In this document: one piece after another, positions 18,324 to 27,249 of the stretch
How positions within the stretch are numbered: the first letter of the stretch is position 1
How the letters are laid out: the number at the start of each line of letters is the position of its first letter
Translations under genes and position numbers: made by a program
Source of the DNA: Saliniramus fredricksonii
GTDB lineage: Bacteria > Pseudomonadota > Alphaproteobacteria > Rhizobiales > Beijerinckiaceae
Length of the DNA: 64,000 bases
Reading direction: 5' to 3'
Assembly (NCBI RefSeq): GCF_900094735.1
Contig: NZ_FMBM01000002.1
Span: 1,488,001 to 1,552,000 of the forward strand
Notes under the pieces: generated by a model
Told to the model about the DNA's origin: nothing
The model's database searches: none
What the model saw: only the letters and a program-made list of their open reading frames with translations

Positions 18324-19748
18324 ATGACGAAATCCATACAGATCCTGGTGGGCACGGCTTGCCTCCTCGCAACTGCGCTAAGCAATCAGGCGCGCGCCGA
18401 TGAGAGCTGCAACATCGGGGCCCATTCGGTCGAATCGTTTTCGCAGGAATACTTCGTCAATCCCCAGGCGCGCCACGTATCCCCGTTACTCGCGCTCGAA
18501 ACCATGCTCGAGAACGGCTGTCGCGATGAGGATGAATTCGCGCGGGTGATCGAAATTTATCTGGATGACCGCGTCGCAGATTTGTATCAGCGTGACGATC
18601 CGAAAGCCTGGAGGGTCGATCATATCTGGATGCTGATCGGCATCGAGATGCTGATGCTCGGCCACGAGGCGCCCTTGCGTGCATTTCTCGATACGGCAAG
18701 GGCCGATGCGGAATCGGGCGACCCCGGCGCGATGACCGCCTTTGCCTATCTCGGCCGCTACCAGACCGAGCACTGGGACTGGACCGATCAGTTCAGGGCT
18801 CACCAGCAGAATTATCCGCAGAGCATCGCTCATTTTGGTCTGGAGGAGTGGAGTGAGCGGGATGCTCATCCGATCCGCAGCATTGCGCCACGTTTGCGCA
18901 ACGAAGCCGACGCGTTTGTCGAACGCGCCTCGCAGGCCGGATTCGCACCGGCCCACGTGATTCATCTGGCCGGCCAGCGCCCGGCGAGCTTCACACCATG
19001 TAAGACGAGGTCCAGCATCGGGGGTGCCGGCCTCTTCGGCATGTCCGACGATCCTGATGCCGACGACACCCCCACCAACCGCTTTTTCAAGTCCTTTGTC
19101 GATCTGCCTGATCGCGAACGGGTCGCGCGTGATCTGATGGATTGGTCGCGTGACGTGATCAGAGCGGGCATCACCGGCGGCGAGACCGGTACGCTGACGC
19201 CCGACATGGAGGCCGCAACCAATGTTGCCAAGGCTTATGCAGAGATCAGGTCCAACTGCGCCTTGTCCATCGAAAACGGCACGCTTGATTTCGGAGTCGA
19301 AGACCGCGATGAGGCCGCAACCGGCATGCATCACGCAGTGGCCGCGCCGGGTATCCGGTACCAATGGGAGCCTGCCCTCGTCTACGCGTTATTCGTCGAT
19401 CAATACTACGACAGCCCCGACCGGCACTACGCCGCCGCGCGGATTCTGCAGGCGGGTGGTTACATTGAGTCCCTTGATTTTCATAATGAGCGCGTGGACG
19501 CCGTCATCGGAACGTTTTCACGCGAGACCGTGCGGGAGGCGCAGCGCATCATGGCCGAATACGGCTACTACACTGCGGCAATCGACGGAATTCCCGGACC
19601 GAATTTCCGCAATGGCCTGATGCAATGGAATGATGAATGCCGCTTAGATTTCGGCGAGAACCCGCAGAAGTGCCTGCGGCTCGGGCCCGCCCTTCTCGAT
19701 CACGAATGGGTGCATCCGTTCCTCGGAGATGTCGCGCAGTTGCGCTGA
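18324..19748 (+). CDS. Secreted protein of unknown function with C-terminal peptidoglycan-binding-like segment
   Basis: This 474-residue protein starts with a Sec signal peptide (SIQILVGTACLLATALSNQA, cleavage probably after ARA at about 26). The mature part is acidic and helical, with a region near 130-215 that resembles a short tetratricopeptide/Sel1-like solenoid (GAMTAFAYLGRY, AFVERASQAGFAPAHVIHLA). Near the end, REAQRIMAEYGYYTAAIDGI followed by PGPNFRNGLMQW is the classic peptidoglycan-binding (PGBD) pattern, so the protein probably sits in the periplasm near the wall. No catalytic domain is recognised. ATG 18324 follows GGGAGGT. It stands alone after the Pho operon and converges on the leucine dehydrogenase gene. 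Confidence 0.65.
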   Translation: MTKSIQILVGTACLLATALSNQARADESCNIGAHSVESFSQEYFVNPQARHVSPLLALETMLENGCRDEDEFARVIEIYLDDRVADLYQRDDPKAWRVDHIWMLIGIEMLMLGHEAPLRAFLDTARADAESGDPGAMTAFAYLGRYQTEHWDWTDQFRAHQQNYPQSIAHFGLEEWSERDAHPIRSIAPRLRNEADAFVERASQAGFAPAHVIHLAGQRPASFTPCKTRSSIGGAGLFGMSDDPDADDTPTNRFFKSFVDLPDRERVARDLMDWSRDVIRAGITGGETGTLTPDMEAATNVAKAYAEIRSNCALSIENGTLDFGVEDRDEAATGMHHAVAAPGIRYQWEPALVYALFVDQYYDSPDRHYAAARILQAGGYIESLDFHNERVDAVIGTFSRETVREAQRIMAEYGYYTAAIDGIPGPNFRNGLMQWNDECRLDFGENPQKCLRLGPALLDHEWVHPFLGDVAQLR

Positions 19749-19761
19749 TCAGGCGGCGGAC

Positions 19762-20811
19762 TCACCGCCCCGCCGCGTCCAGCCGTCTTTCGGCGAAGCG
19801 CATGGCGATGTGATGCGGCGAGACGCGCTCCGCTTCCGCTTCGGCGAGGATCGCGGCGATGTTCGCGTCGAGCTGGTGCATGCGCCCGGCTATCCAGTCG
19901 GGATCGGCGACACCGGCGATCTCACGTGAGACGCTGATGATGCCGCCGGCATTGATGGCGAAATCGGGCACGTAGAGAATACCGCGCGCGTGCAGCCTGT
20001 CCGCATCGGCGATGTCCTCCAGCTGGTTGTTGGCGGCACCCGCAACGATGGCGACGCGCAGAGCGGGGATGCTGCGCGCATTCAGCACCGCCCCCAGCGC
20101 GCAGGGCGCGAACACGTCCGCCTCAACGGAGAGGACAGCCTCCGCAGCGCAAGCCGTCGCGCCGAATTCCGAGACGGCGCGCTCGACCCGAGCGGCGTCG
20201 ATATCGCTGACGATGAGCTTCGCGCCGCCTTCGTGCAGACGCGAGCAGACATGCCAGCCGACATGGCCGAGGCCCTGTACCGCCACCAGCAGACCGCCGA
20301 GATCATCGCGATTCAGTCGCTGCGCCACTGCCCGGCGAAGACCGTTGACAATGCCCTTCGCCGTGGTTGGCGAGGGGTCGCCGCTGGCATGAGCGCCATG
20401 CGCCAGACCGGCGACGTGGCGGGTGGTCTCGCGCACATGCTCCATGTCCTCGACATCCACTCCGACATCTTCTGCCGTGGTATAGGCCCCGCCGAGACGT
20501 TCGACCGACCGCCCGAAAGCGCGCATGAGCTGTGGTGTCTTGATCGCTCTGGGATCACCGATGATCACCGACTTGCCGCCGCCGAGATCAAGGCCGGCAA
20601 CCGCGTTCTTGTAGGTCATGCCACGCGAAAGCCGCAGCACGTCGGCGATCGCGGCGTCTTCGCTCTCGTAATTCCAGAACCGACATCCACCCGCAGCCGG
20701 ACCGAGCCGCGTATCATGGATCGCGATGATGGCGCGCAACCCCGTCCGGGCGTCATGAACGAAGACGACGGACTCATGCGCATCGAAATGCGGATTATCG
20801 AAGATCCTCAT
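19762..20811 (-). CDS. Leucine dehydrogenase-type amino acid dehydrogenase
   Basis: NAD-dependent enzyme that reversibly deaminates a branched-chain or aromatic amino acid to its 2-oxo acid. The 349-residue length is right for the Leu/Val/Phe group, shorter than glutamate dehydrogenase. The substrate-binding glycine block LGPAAGGCRFW and the catalytic lysines K68 (GMTYKNAVAGLDLGGGK) and K80 are intact, as is TTAEDVGVDVEDM. The NAD fold begins at LLVAVQGLGHVGWHVCSRL. The start at 20811 is preceded by GAGGAGGGG on this strand. It diverges from metZ across a 177-bp region with a palindromic site. Confidence 0.87.
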   Translation of the reverse strand: MRIFDNPHFDAHESVVFVHDARTGLRAIIAIHDTRLGPAAGGCRFWNYESEDAAIADVLRLSRGMTYKNAVAGLDLGGGKSVIIGDPRAIKTPQLMRAFGRSVERLGGAYTTAEDVGVDVEDMEHVRETTRHVAGLAHGAHASGDPSPTTAKGIVNGLRRAVAQRLNRDDLGGLLVAVQGLGHVGWHVCSRLHEGGAKLIVSDIDAARVERAVSEFGATACAAEAVLSVEADVFAPCALGAVLNARSIPALRVAIVAGAANNQLEDIADADRLHARGILYVPDFAINAGGIISVSREIAGVADPDWIAGRMHQLDANIAAILAEAEAERVSPHHIAMRFAERRLDAAGR

Positions 20812-20944
20812 GGCGACCCCTCCTCATCATTGCCCCGAAATGCGGCATTGACGAGATGATACAACTCCAGATCTAATATTAATTTACTAATGTAACCCTG
20901 AATGATGACAATGCGTAGAATCGGACGCTTGCGCTGGACATTTT

Positions 20945-20960
20945 GTTCGTTTAAACGAAC
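20945..20960. promoter_or_regulatory. Perfect 16-bp palindrome upstream of metZ, operator candidate
   Basis: GTTCGTTTAAACGAAC is perfectly self-complementary and lies 28 bases before the metZ start codon, where it would overlap core promoter elements. Such a symmetric site is typical of a dimeric repressor (TetR-like or similar). No regulator gene is adjacent, so the binding protein is unknown. Confidence 0.5.
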
Positions 20961-20988
20961 GGTTCGAGATTGCGGAGTGCGCTTGACC

Positions 20989-22230
20989 ATGCCTGTCGAC
21001 AGCCCTTTCGATGACGAACGTACCGAGGTCGCGGTCGGTTCCGGTTTAACCGACCATCTCCATCCGGAAACGCTGGCAGTCCATGCGGGCGGCATGCGCA
21101 CGCCCTTCGGCGAGACGAGTGAAGCCCTGTTTCTGACACAGGGCTTCGTCTATCCCGATATGGAAAGCGCCGAGCGGCGCTTCGCCGGCGAAGACCCCGA
21201 CGGCTTCATCTATTCGCGTTTCTCGAATCCGACCGTCGCCATGTTCGAGCAGCGCATGGCCACGCTGGACGGCGCCGAGGCCGCGCGCGCGACGGGAACC
21301 GGGATGGCGGCGGTGGCCGCAGCGCTGCTCGGCTATCTGAAAGCGGGCGATCACGTCATCACCTCGCGGGTGCTGTTCGGCTCCTGCGCCGTGATCCTCG
21401 GCGAGATCCTGCCGAAATTCGGCGTCGAATCGACCTTCATCGATGGCACGCGCCCGGAGAACTGGCGCGCGGCCCTGCGGCCCAACACCCGTGCCTTCTT
21501 CATCGAGAGTCCAGCCAATCCCACCACCGAATTGATCGATATCGCCGAGACCGCCGAAATCGCGCACGAGGCCGGCGCGATCCTGATCGTCGACAACGCG
21601 CTCGGCACGCCCCTGATCCAGAATCCGCTGCAACACGGCGCGGATGTCGTGACCTATTCCGCGACCAAGCATATCGACGGCCAGGGACGATGTCTGGGCG
21701 GGCTGGTGCTCGCAAGCGAAGAATTCATCGAGACCCACTTGAAGAACTACCTGCGCCATACCGGCCCGGCGCTGTCACCCTTCAATGCATGGGTCCTGCT
21801 CAAGGGGCTGGAGACACTGCCGCTGCGGATTGCCAGACAGGCACGCAATGCCCGCGCCCTGGCCGATGCCCTGAAACGCCTTCGCGGCGTGAGCCAGGTG
21901 CTCTATCCGGGCCTGCCGGACAATCCGCAGGCAGCAATCTTCAAGAAGCAGATGAAGAGCGGCGGCAGCGTGCTCGCCTTCGAACTCGAAGGCGGCAAGG
22001 AGGCGGCGTTCCGCTTCGGCAAGGCGCTGGAGCTCGTCAGGATCTCCAACAATTTCGGCGACGCCAAGAGCCTCGTCACCCACCCTGCCACGACGACGCA
22101 TCAGCGCTTCAGCCGGGAGGAGCGCGAGGCGATCGGTATCAGTGAGGGCATGCTGCGCCTCTCGGCCGGGCTGGAGCACCAGGGCGATCTGATCAACGAT
22201 GTCGTGAGCGCAGTAAAAGCTGCGCATTAG
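20989..22230 (+). CDS. metZ: O-succinylhomoserine sulfhydrylase
   Basis: PLP enzyme of the Cys/Met-metabolism family that makes homocysteine directly from O-succinylhomoserine and sulfide in methionine synthesis. The 413-residue protein shows HPETLAVHAGG, SRFSNPTVAMFEQRMA, the cofactor region IESPANPTTELIDI, and the PLP lysine K227 in YSATKHIDGQGRCLGG. The DGQGR signature is characteristic of MetZ over cystathionine gamma-synthase. ATG 20989 is used; an extension to 20902 is not conserved. No SAM-II riboswitch pattern is visible in the short leader, although many alphaproteobacterial metZ genes have one. Confidence 0.88.
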   Translation: MPVDSPFDDERTEVAVGSGLTDHLHPETLAVHAGGMRTPFGETSEALFLTQGFVYPDMESAERRFAGEDPDGFIYSRFSNPTVAMFEQRMATLDGAEAARATGTGMAAVAAALLGYLKAGDHVITSRVLFGSCAVILGEILPKFGVESTFIDGTRPENWRAALRPNTRAFFIESPANPTTELIDIAETAEIAHEAGAILIVDNALGTPLIQNPLQHGADVVTYSATKHIDGQGRCLGGLVLASEEFIETHLKNYLRHTGPALSPFNAWVLLKGLETLPLRIARQARNARALADALKRLRGVSQVLYPGLPDNPQAAIFKKQMKSGGSVLAFELEGGKEAAFRFGKALELVRISNNFGDAKSLVTHPATTTHQRFSREEREAIGISEGMLRLSAGLEHQGDLINDVVSAVKAAH

Positions 22231-22558
22231 GCCTGGGGCGCATTGACCGAGCCAGAAATTGACGAACACACGGATGTGGTGCGTCAGTACCGGCGTGTGT
22301 GCACGCATATCCAGTTCCTGAGCATTTGGAACCTGTTGGCGACTTTGTGCCGCCAGACATGGCGCACCTTGCCATGCCGGACCGGTGTCTCTCGATTGGC
22401 GCGTCAGGGGATGCGGGCGGCAATCCAACCTTGGGCAAAAGGACCGCAGAACAATTTCCGCATCGAAACCCCGGTCAAATATTCGATTATTCATTTTTCG
22501 GCACTTAATCAGCCGCGCAGCATATAAAAATAATGCAAATACATAGATTTAAATGAAT
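22231..22558. other. 328-bp intergenic region with falling GC content
   Basis: The region separates metZ from the convergent GFA-family gene. Its right-hand half (about 22480-22558) is markedly AT-rich, continuing into the low-GC gene beyond. I see no supported gene, terminator or repeat in it. Confidence 0.4.
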
Positions 22559-22966
22559 CTAAATTGGAATATCATCTATCTTTGGTACATCTTCCAAGCG
22601 CATGTCCCAATCTGCTCGACTTTCAAAGCAGATATGCTGACTTGGTCGGATATCGATCGCACTGTCAATACTTCCTGCGGGCACAACAATGGAATCACCG
22701 TCTGATTGAACAACTGGAAGAGCAGATCCGCATTTACTACAAAAGCTCTTTTTATGTCGGGTGTCTGGAACCTGATAGGTCTGAACGGATTCATGACCGG
22801 AAAACCAGGTTAACTTCGCTGTCGACGAAAACAAATTGGCGGCATGTGCAGACCCCGTGTCCTTTCGACAGCGCTTGCAGTGACACAGCAAGAAGCTCTC
22901 GAGTTCACCCGAGATTTGAAATTTAACAGTGCCGCACAAACAGGAGCCAAGGGTGTTTCCGGTCAT
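22559..22966 (-). CDS. GFA-family zinc protein (glutathione-dependent formaldehyde-activating-like)
   Basis: The 135-residue protein has the Mss4-like fold pattern of GFA proteins: SCLCGTVKFQI (C9, C11), LLCHCKRCRKDTGS (C28, C30, C33) and FCSKCGSALP (C76, C79), which bind one structural and one catalytic zinc in this family. Founding members were proposed to speed glutathione-formaldehyde adduct formation; most homologues have unknown substrates. The start was set at ATG 22966, because upstream residues do not belong to the fold. GC content is visibly lower than in neighbouring genes, which suggests recent acquisition. It is convergent with metZ and 120 bases downstream of metC's end. Confidence 0.8.
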   Translation of the reverse strand: MTGNTLGSCLCGTVKFQISGELESFLLCHCKRCRKDTGSAHAANLFSSTAKLTWFSGHESVQTYQVPDTRHKKSFCSKCGSALPVVQSDGDSIVVPAGSIDSAIDIRPSQHICFESRADWDMRLEDVPKIDDIPI

Positions 22967-23086
22967 AATAATATACTCATGTTCGCTCGGCACAGCATCA
23001 AGGTAGCCGTAGCAGCTTGCCGAACCAATGGTTCTCGACGCGCAGAGCTCCCCCCGCATCACCCTGCTTCGGCGGGCTCGCCCTGC

Positions 23087-24265
23087 TCAGATCGTGGCGC
23101 GCAGCCGTGTGAACCCCGCATCAAGATCAGCCTTGAGATCATCAAGATCCTCGAGGCCGACATGGAAGCGCAGACATGGCCCAGCCGGTGCAAACTCCGT
23201 CACCGTACGGTAGGAGGCGCAGTTGAACGGGGTCACGAGGCTCTCGAAGCCGCCCCAGGAAAAGCCCATCCCGAACAGTTCGAGCCCGTCCAGCATGGCG
23301 GCGACAGCCTGTTTCGAAGCCGGCTTCAGTTCGATGGAGAACAGACCCGAAGCGCCCTTGAAATCGCGCTTCCAGATTGTGTGGCCGGGATCGCTTTCCA
23401 ACGCTGGGTGCATCACCCGGGCGACTTCCGGGCGCGCTTCCAGCCAGCGCGCCATCTCCAGCGCCTGTTTCTCGTGCTCATGCAGGCGCAGTTTCATGGT
23501 GCGGATGCCGCGCAGGCAGAGGAAGACGTCCTCCGGACCCGGACAGGAGGAATACAGCTCGTAGGTCCGCCGCAGCTGTTTCCAGCAACGCTCGCTGGCG
23601 GAGACAAGCCCCATCAGCAGATCGGAGCCGCCGGAGAGATATTTCGTCCCGGCCTCGATGGCGAGATCGACGCCCATGGCGTGGGGCGGGAAGAACAGGG
23701 GCGTTGCCCAGGTATTGTCCATCGCGACTACCGCGCCGCGCGCATGCGCCGCCTCGGCGATGGCGGGGATGTCCTGCATCTCCATGGTCTGCGAGCCCGG
23801 CGCCTCGGTCCAGACAACGCTGGTATTGTCACGGATGAGATCGGCGATGCCGGCGCCGATCAGGGGATCGTAATAGGTCGTCTCGATGCCGAATCGCGTC
23901 AGATGCTCCGCGCAGAATTCACGGGTCGGGCGATAGACCGAATCGGTGACGAGCACGTGATCACCCGCCTTGACCACTGACATCATGGCCAGCGCGATGG
24001 CGCTGAGGCCCGATGGCGCCAGTGCCGTGCCTGCGGCGCCCGAAATATCGGTCCAGGCCTTCTCCAGCGCCTCGGTGGTCGGCGTGCCCTTGGTGGCGTA
24101 GGTATAACGGCTGTCCTTGCTGACGAGGGCGTCATAGCTGGGATAGAGCACGGTCGAGCCGCGATAGATCGGCGTATTGACGAAACCGAACTGCTCCGAC
24201 GGATCGCGCCCTGCATGGACCAGCTTCGTCCGTTCGCCCCAATGCCCACCACCGCGTTTTTCCAT
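23087..24265 (-). CDS. metC: Cystathionine beta-lyase
   Basis: PLP enzyme that splits cystathionine to homocysteine, pyruvate and ammonia. The 392-residue protein has VNTPIYRGSTVLYPSYDAL, RYTYATKGTPTTEALEKAW, LAPSGLSAIALAMMSVVKAG, and the PLP-lysine block EAGTKYLSGGSDLLMG. The GFSWGGFESLV ending is typical of bacterial MetC. Start ATG 24265 has GGGGGAG upstream; the 34 residues further upstream are not family-like. Together with metZ it gives the locus both direct sulfhydrylation and a transsulfuration-type lyase, although no cystathionine gamma-synthase is adjacent. Confidence 0.88.
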   Translation of the reverse strand: MEKRGGGHWGERTKLVHAGRDPSEQFGFVNTPIYRGSTVLYPSYDALVSKDSRYTYATKGTPTTEALEKAWTDISGAAGTALAPSGLSAIALAMMSVVKAGDHVLVTDSVYRPTREFCAEHLTRFGIETTYYDPLIGAGIADLIRDNTSVVWTEAPGSQTMEMQDIPAIAEAAHARGAVVAMDNTWATPLFFPPHAMGVDLAIEAGTKYLSGGSDLLMGLVSASERCWKQLRRTYELYSSCPGPEDVFLCLRGIRTMKLRLHEHEKQALEMARWLEARPEVARVMHPALESDPGHTIWKRDFKGASGLFSIELKPASKQAVAAMLDGLELFGMGFSWGGFESLVTPFNCASYRTVTEFAPAGPCLRFHVGLEDLDDLKADLDAGFTRLRATI

Positions 24266-24399
24266 CGCCACGCTCCCCCATACGGATATCGTCAGCCCGA
24301 CCGCAATCGTGCGGTCGAGATCATCTGTCAGGCGAGATGACACGCTTTCACAGGCATTTACAATCACCTCTTACCGGCTCCATCCGGATTTTGGCATTG

Positions 24400-24415
24400 A
24401 CGCACCTCGGTGCGT
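24400..24415. promoter_or_regulatory. Inverted repeat between metC and the aapJ-like gene, operator candidate
   Basis: ACGCACCTCGGTGCGT has 7-bp perfect arms around TC. It lies in the 291-bp divergent intergenic region, 135 bases from metC and 142 from the aapJ-like start, so it could serve either promoter. No binding protein can be named. Confidence 0.35.
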
Positions 24416-24556
24416 TTGTCATTCACGAAGAATGTTGAAATTCGCATGACCGTCTCCGCGAGGAGCTTGGGGCTCATGTGCAGCGTGTCATCGGCGGAGT
24501 CTGACCAGTCGGGATGATGCCGTGATGCGCGCCGAAGATCCGGGTGGCATTACGGT

Positions 24557-25612
24557 ATGGAGACGGGCTTTCTCCGGCGTATCTTTCTCGGCCTTGCAAT
24601 GGTCGTCTCTGGAATCGTGACCGCGATGGCAGGCGCCCTCCCCGCTTCGGCCGAGCCCGGCGCGACACTCGCTCAGGTGCGCGAGCGCGGTCATCTCTCC
24701 TGCGGCGTGAATCCCGGTCTGCCAGGATTTGCCACCCAGAATACCGACGGACGCTGGAGCGGCTTCGACGTCGCCTATTGCCGCGCCATTGCCGCAGCCA
24801 TCTTTGCCGATCCGGAGGCCGTCGATTTCGTTCCGCTGAATGCCCGCGAGCGCTTCGACGCGTTGACGGACGGCACGATCGACGTCCTTCTGCGCAATTC
24901 GACGGCGACCATGGCCCGGGATGCCGGGATGCCGCTCGATTTTCCGGTCGTCACCTATTTCGATGGCCAGGGCTTCCTGGTGCGCAAGCAACTGGGCGTT
25001 TCTTCCGCGCGGGAACTCAGCGGTGCGACCGTCTGTGTCGAGGATGGAACAACGACGAAGCTCAATCTGGACGATTATTTCCGCGCCCAGGGCATCCGCT
25101 ACGAACCGGTCGTGTTCGGCTCTGCCCTCGAGACGATCGATGCCTATCTGAACGGGCGTTGCGACGCCTATACCACGGATGCTTCGGGGCTCTATGCCCA
25201 TCGCATGCGCGCCTCCGATCCTGATGAGCATGTCGTCCTGCCGGAAGTGATCTCCAAGGAACCCCTCGGCCCGGCGGTGCGTGACGATGATCCGCAATGG
25301 GCGGATCTCGTGCGCTGGGTGCATTTCGCCATGCTGAATGCCGAAGAGCACGATGTCACTGCGGAGAATGCGCGTGAACGGGCCGCCAATGATCCCACGC
25401 CGGTTATCCGCCGGCTGCTCGGCATAGAGGGAGAATTCGGCGCCATGCTCGGGCTCGATGAGGGTTGGGCTGTGGAAGTGATCGCCCATGTCGGCAATTA
25501 CGGTGAAGTTTTCGCGCGCAATATCGGCGACGCCTCCCCCCTCAACATCCAGCGCGGCCTCAATGCGCTGTGGACGCGCGGCGGCCTGCAATACGGGCAG
25601 CCAATTCGCTGA
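24557..25612 (+). CDS. aapJ: General L-amino-acid ABC transporter binding protein, AapJ-like
   Basis: Periplasmic receptor of the polar/general amino-acid uptake family, 351 residues. A signal peptide ends at ALPASAEP (about 33). The binding core begins VRERGHLSCGVNPGLPGFAT and GFDVAYCRAIAAAIF, characteristic of AapJ/BztA, and the hinge region has DGQGFLVRK and CVEDGTTTKLNLDDYF. The C terminus (NIGDASPLNIQRGLNALWTR) is also AapJ-specific. The start could be ATG 24557 or 24599; neither has a strong ribosome-binding site. Normally aapQ and aapM permease genes follow, but the next gene is the ATPase. Confidence 0.88.
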   Translation: METGFLRRIFLGLAMVVSGIVTAMAGALPASAEPGATLAQVRERGHLSCGVNPGLPGFATQNTDGRWSGFDVAYCRAIAAAIFADPEAVDFVPLNARERFDALTDGTIDVLLRNSTATMARDAGMPLDFPVVTYFDGQGFLVRKQLGVSSARELSGATVCVEDGTTTKLNLDDYFRAQGIRYEPVVFGSALETIDAYLNGRCDAYTTDASGLYAHRMRASDPDEHVVLPEVISKEPLGPAVRDDDPQWADLVRWVHFAMLNAEEHDVTAENARERAANDPTPVIRRLLGIEGEFGAMLGLDEGWAVEVIAHVGNYGEVFARNIGDASPLNIQRGLNALWTRGGLQYGQPIR

Positions 25613-25800
25613 CGTCGAGCCGCGAGCGCGGCGCGTCGGCGATCTGCCTTGGCACGCGGCAACCTGCGCAACGAGACGGCGGATAACGGGCAAAGCTTGG
25701 GCTTCCCCTGTCGCGCACAGCATCATATCCTGACGATAGAAACGCTGCGGGTGCAACCATCCCGTTGCGCGCAAGGACGGCGTGAACCGGAGTGGGGATA

Positions 25801-26583
25801 ATGGCGGATTCGCATGCAGCACGGATCGATAGCGACGCGGCCCCGGCGGGGGATGTCGCCGTCGAGATGATCGGCGTGAACAAATGGTTCGGGGAGTTCC
25901 AGGTCCTCAAGAATATCGACCTGAAGGTCATGAAGGGGGATCGCATCGTGGTTTGCGGGCCGTCCGGCTCGGGAAAGTCCACGCTGATCCGCTGCATCAA
26001 CCGGCTGGAAGAACATCAGAAGGGCTCGATCATCGTCGATGGGGTCGAGCTGACCAACGACGTCAAGAAGATCGACGAGGTGCGCCGCGAAGTCGGCATG
26101 GTGTTCCAGCATTTCAACCTGTTTCCGCATCTCACCATCCTGGAGAACTGCACGCTCTCGCCCATGTGGGTGAAGAAGGTACCCAAGGCCGAGGCGGAAG
26201 AGATCGCCATGCATTTCCTCGGCAAGGTGAAGATCCCGGAGCAGGCCCACAAATTCCCCGCCCAGCTCTCCGGCGGCCAGCAGCAGCGTGTCGCGATCGC
26301 GCGCTCCCTGTGCATGCGCCCGCGCCTGATGCTGTTCGACGAGCCGACTTCGGCGCTCGATCCGGAAATGGTCAAGGAAGTGCTAGACACCATGGTCGAG
26401 CTCGCCGAAGAGGGTATGACCATGCTCTGCGTGACCCATGAAATGGGCTTCGCCCGTCAGGTCGCGGACAAGGTGATCTTCATGGATTACGGTGAAATCG
26501 TCGAAGAGAACCCCCCCTCCGTTTTCTTCTCCAATCCGCAGCACGAGCGCACGAAACTGTTCCTGAAGCAGATCATCACCTGA
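25801..26583 (+). CDS. aapP: Amino-acid ABC transporter ATPase, AapP-like
   Basis: ATPase subunit for a polar amino-acid importer, 260 residues. Walker A is GPSGSGKST (53-61), the Q loop [15 protein letters not shown], signature [15 protein letters not shown], Walker [14 protein letters not shown], and the switch histidine is in [15 protein letters not shown]. The HFNLFPH and EIVEENPP sequences place it with AapP/GlnQ. The ATG at 25801 is preferred to a GTG at 25792. It follows aapJ by 188 bases containing no coding frame; the two membrane permeases of the system are missing from this locus. Confidence 0.9.
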   Translation: MADSHAARIDSDAAPAGDVAVEMIGVNKWFGEFQVLKNIDLKVMKGDRIVVCGPSGSGKSTLIRCINRLEEHQKGSIIVDGVELTNDVKKIDEVRREVGMVFQHFNLFPHLTILENCTLSPMWVKKVPKAEAEEIAMHFLGKVKIPEQAHKFPAQLSGGQQQRVAIARSLCMRPRLMLFDEPTSALDPEMVKEVLDTMVELAEEGMTMLCVTHEMGFARQVADKVIFMDYGEIVEENPPSVFFSNPQHERTKLFLKQIIT

Positions 26584-26606
26584 CGCGCGCGGCGCTCACG
26601 ACCCTG

Positions 26607-26640
26607 TGAAAAATGCGCAGGCGCACCCTTGCATTTTTCA
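26607..26640 (+). terminator. Hairpin terminator after aapP
   Basis: TGAAAAATGC (26607-26616) pairs perfectly with GCATTTTTCA (26631-26640). The A-rich ascending arm and T-rich descending arm, 24 bases after the aapP stop, fit a terminator that could work in either direction. Confidence 0.65.
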
Positions 26641-26697
26641 TCCGCGTGTCGGATATGGGAGGCGCTGGGCATGGAGCGATTCCGGTCGAGCGTGAGA

Positions 26698-26771
26698 GGC
26701 CTCGTGGCGGAGTGGTTACGCAGAGGACTGCAAATCCTTGCACCCCGGTTCGATTCCGGGCGAGGCCTCCA
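26698..26771 (+). tRNA. tRNA-Cys (anticodon GCA)
   Basis: A full cloverleaf can be drawn. The acceptor GGCCTCG (26698-26704) pairs with CGAGGCC (26761-26767), followed by discriminator T, usual for cysteine, and a genomically encoded CCA (26769-26771). The anticodon loop CTGCAAA holds GCA at 26730-26732, and the T arm has GGTTCGATTCC. It is flanked by aapP and a small unknown gene; no integrase is nearby. Confidence 0.97.
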
Positions 26772-26849
26772 TACTTCTTTTCTGGTTAGTTTTAACGACT
26801 CATCCACACTCGCCCGCGCGATCGTGCGGTGGGTGCGGTACGCAATCCA

Positions 26850-27095
26850 TCACTGCAGGTGCTGCGCGAGTGGCGCGGCGTAGCCGGGACGCTCCAGCGG
26901 CACGCCCATCTTGCGCGCCGCAACCGGCTCGCAGCGGCCCGCGATCGAGGCCGACTCGCCGAGCGCCATGTAATCGGAGAACCCGCGCACGAATGCATCG
27001 ATCGCGTCGGCTTCGTCCTCGGCGACGGCAACGAACAGGCAGGGGCGAAGCCTGTCGCCCGTCTCCGATGTCATGATGAGATAGCAGTTGGCCAT
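26850..27095 (-). CDS. Small conserved-looking hypothetical protein
   Basis: An 81-residue protein with no signal peptide or membrane segment. It begins MANCYLIMTSETGDRLRPCL and is acidic in its middle (AVAEDEADAIDAFVRGFSDY). GGGAGG sits nine bases before the ATG on this strand, and the codon usage is like its neighbours. I do not recognise the family and assign no function. Located between tRNA-Cys and the peroxiredoxin gene, transcribed in the same direction as the latter. Confidence 0.55.
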   Translation of the reverse strand: MANCYLIMTSETGDRLRPCLFVAVAEDEADAIDAFVRGFSDYMALGESASIAGRCEPVAARKMGVPLERPGYAAPLAQHLQ

Positions 27096-27249
27096 GGCGA
27101 TTCCTCCCGCCGCTTTCGGCGCATCGCAACGATGCTTGGCTCGGCCCGCAGTCTAACTCAAAAAGGCATGAATTTATACATCCGATATACGTATGAACAC
27201 TTCATCGTAGATTGTACGCCGCCGCATCTCAGCCGGACATGGCGCGACG

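Noticed and set aside
20902-20988. SAM-II riboswitch expected upstream of metZ
   Set aside because: The leader from the likely promoter to the start codon is too short and lacks the SAM-II core sequences; only the palindrome is seen. A covariance-model search would settle this.
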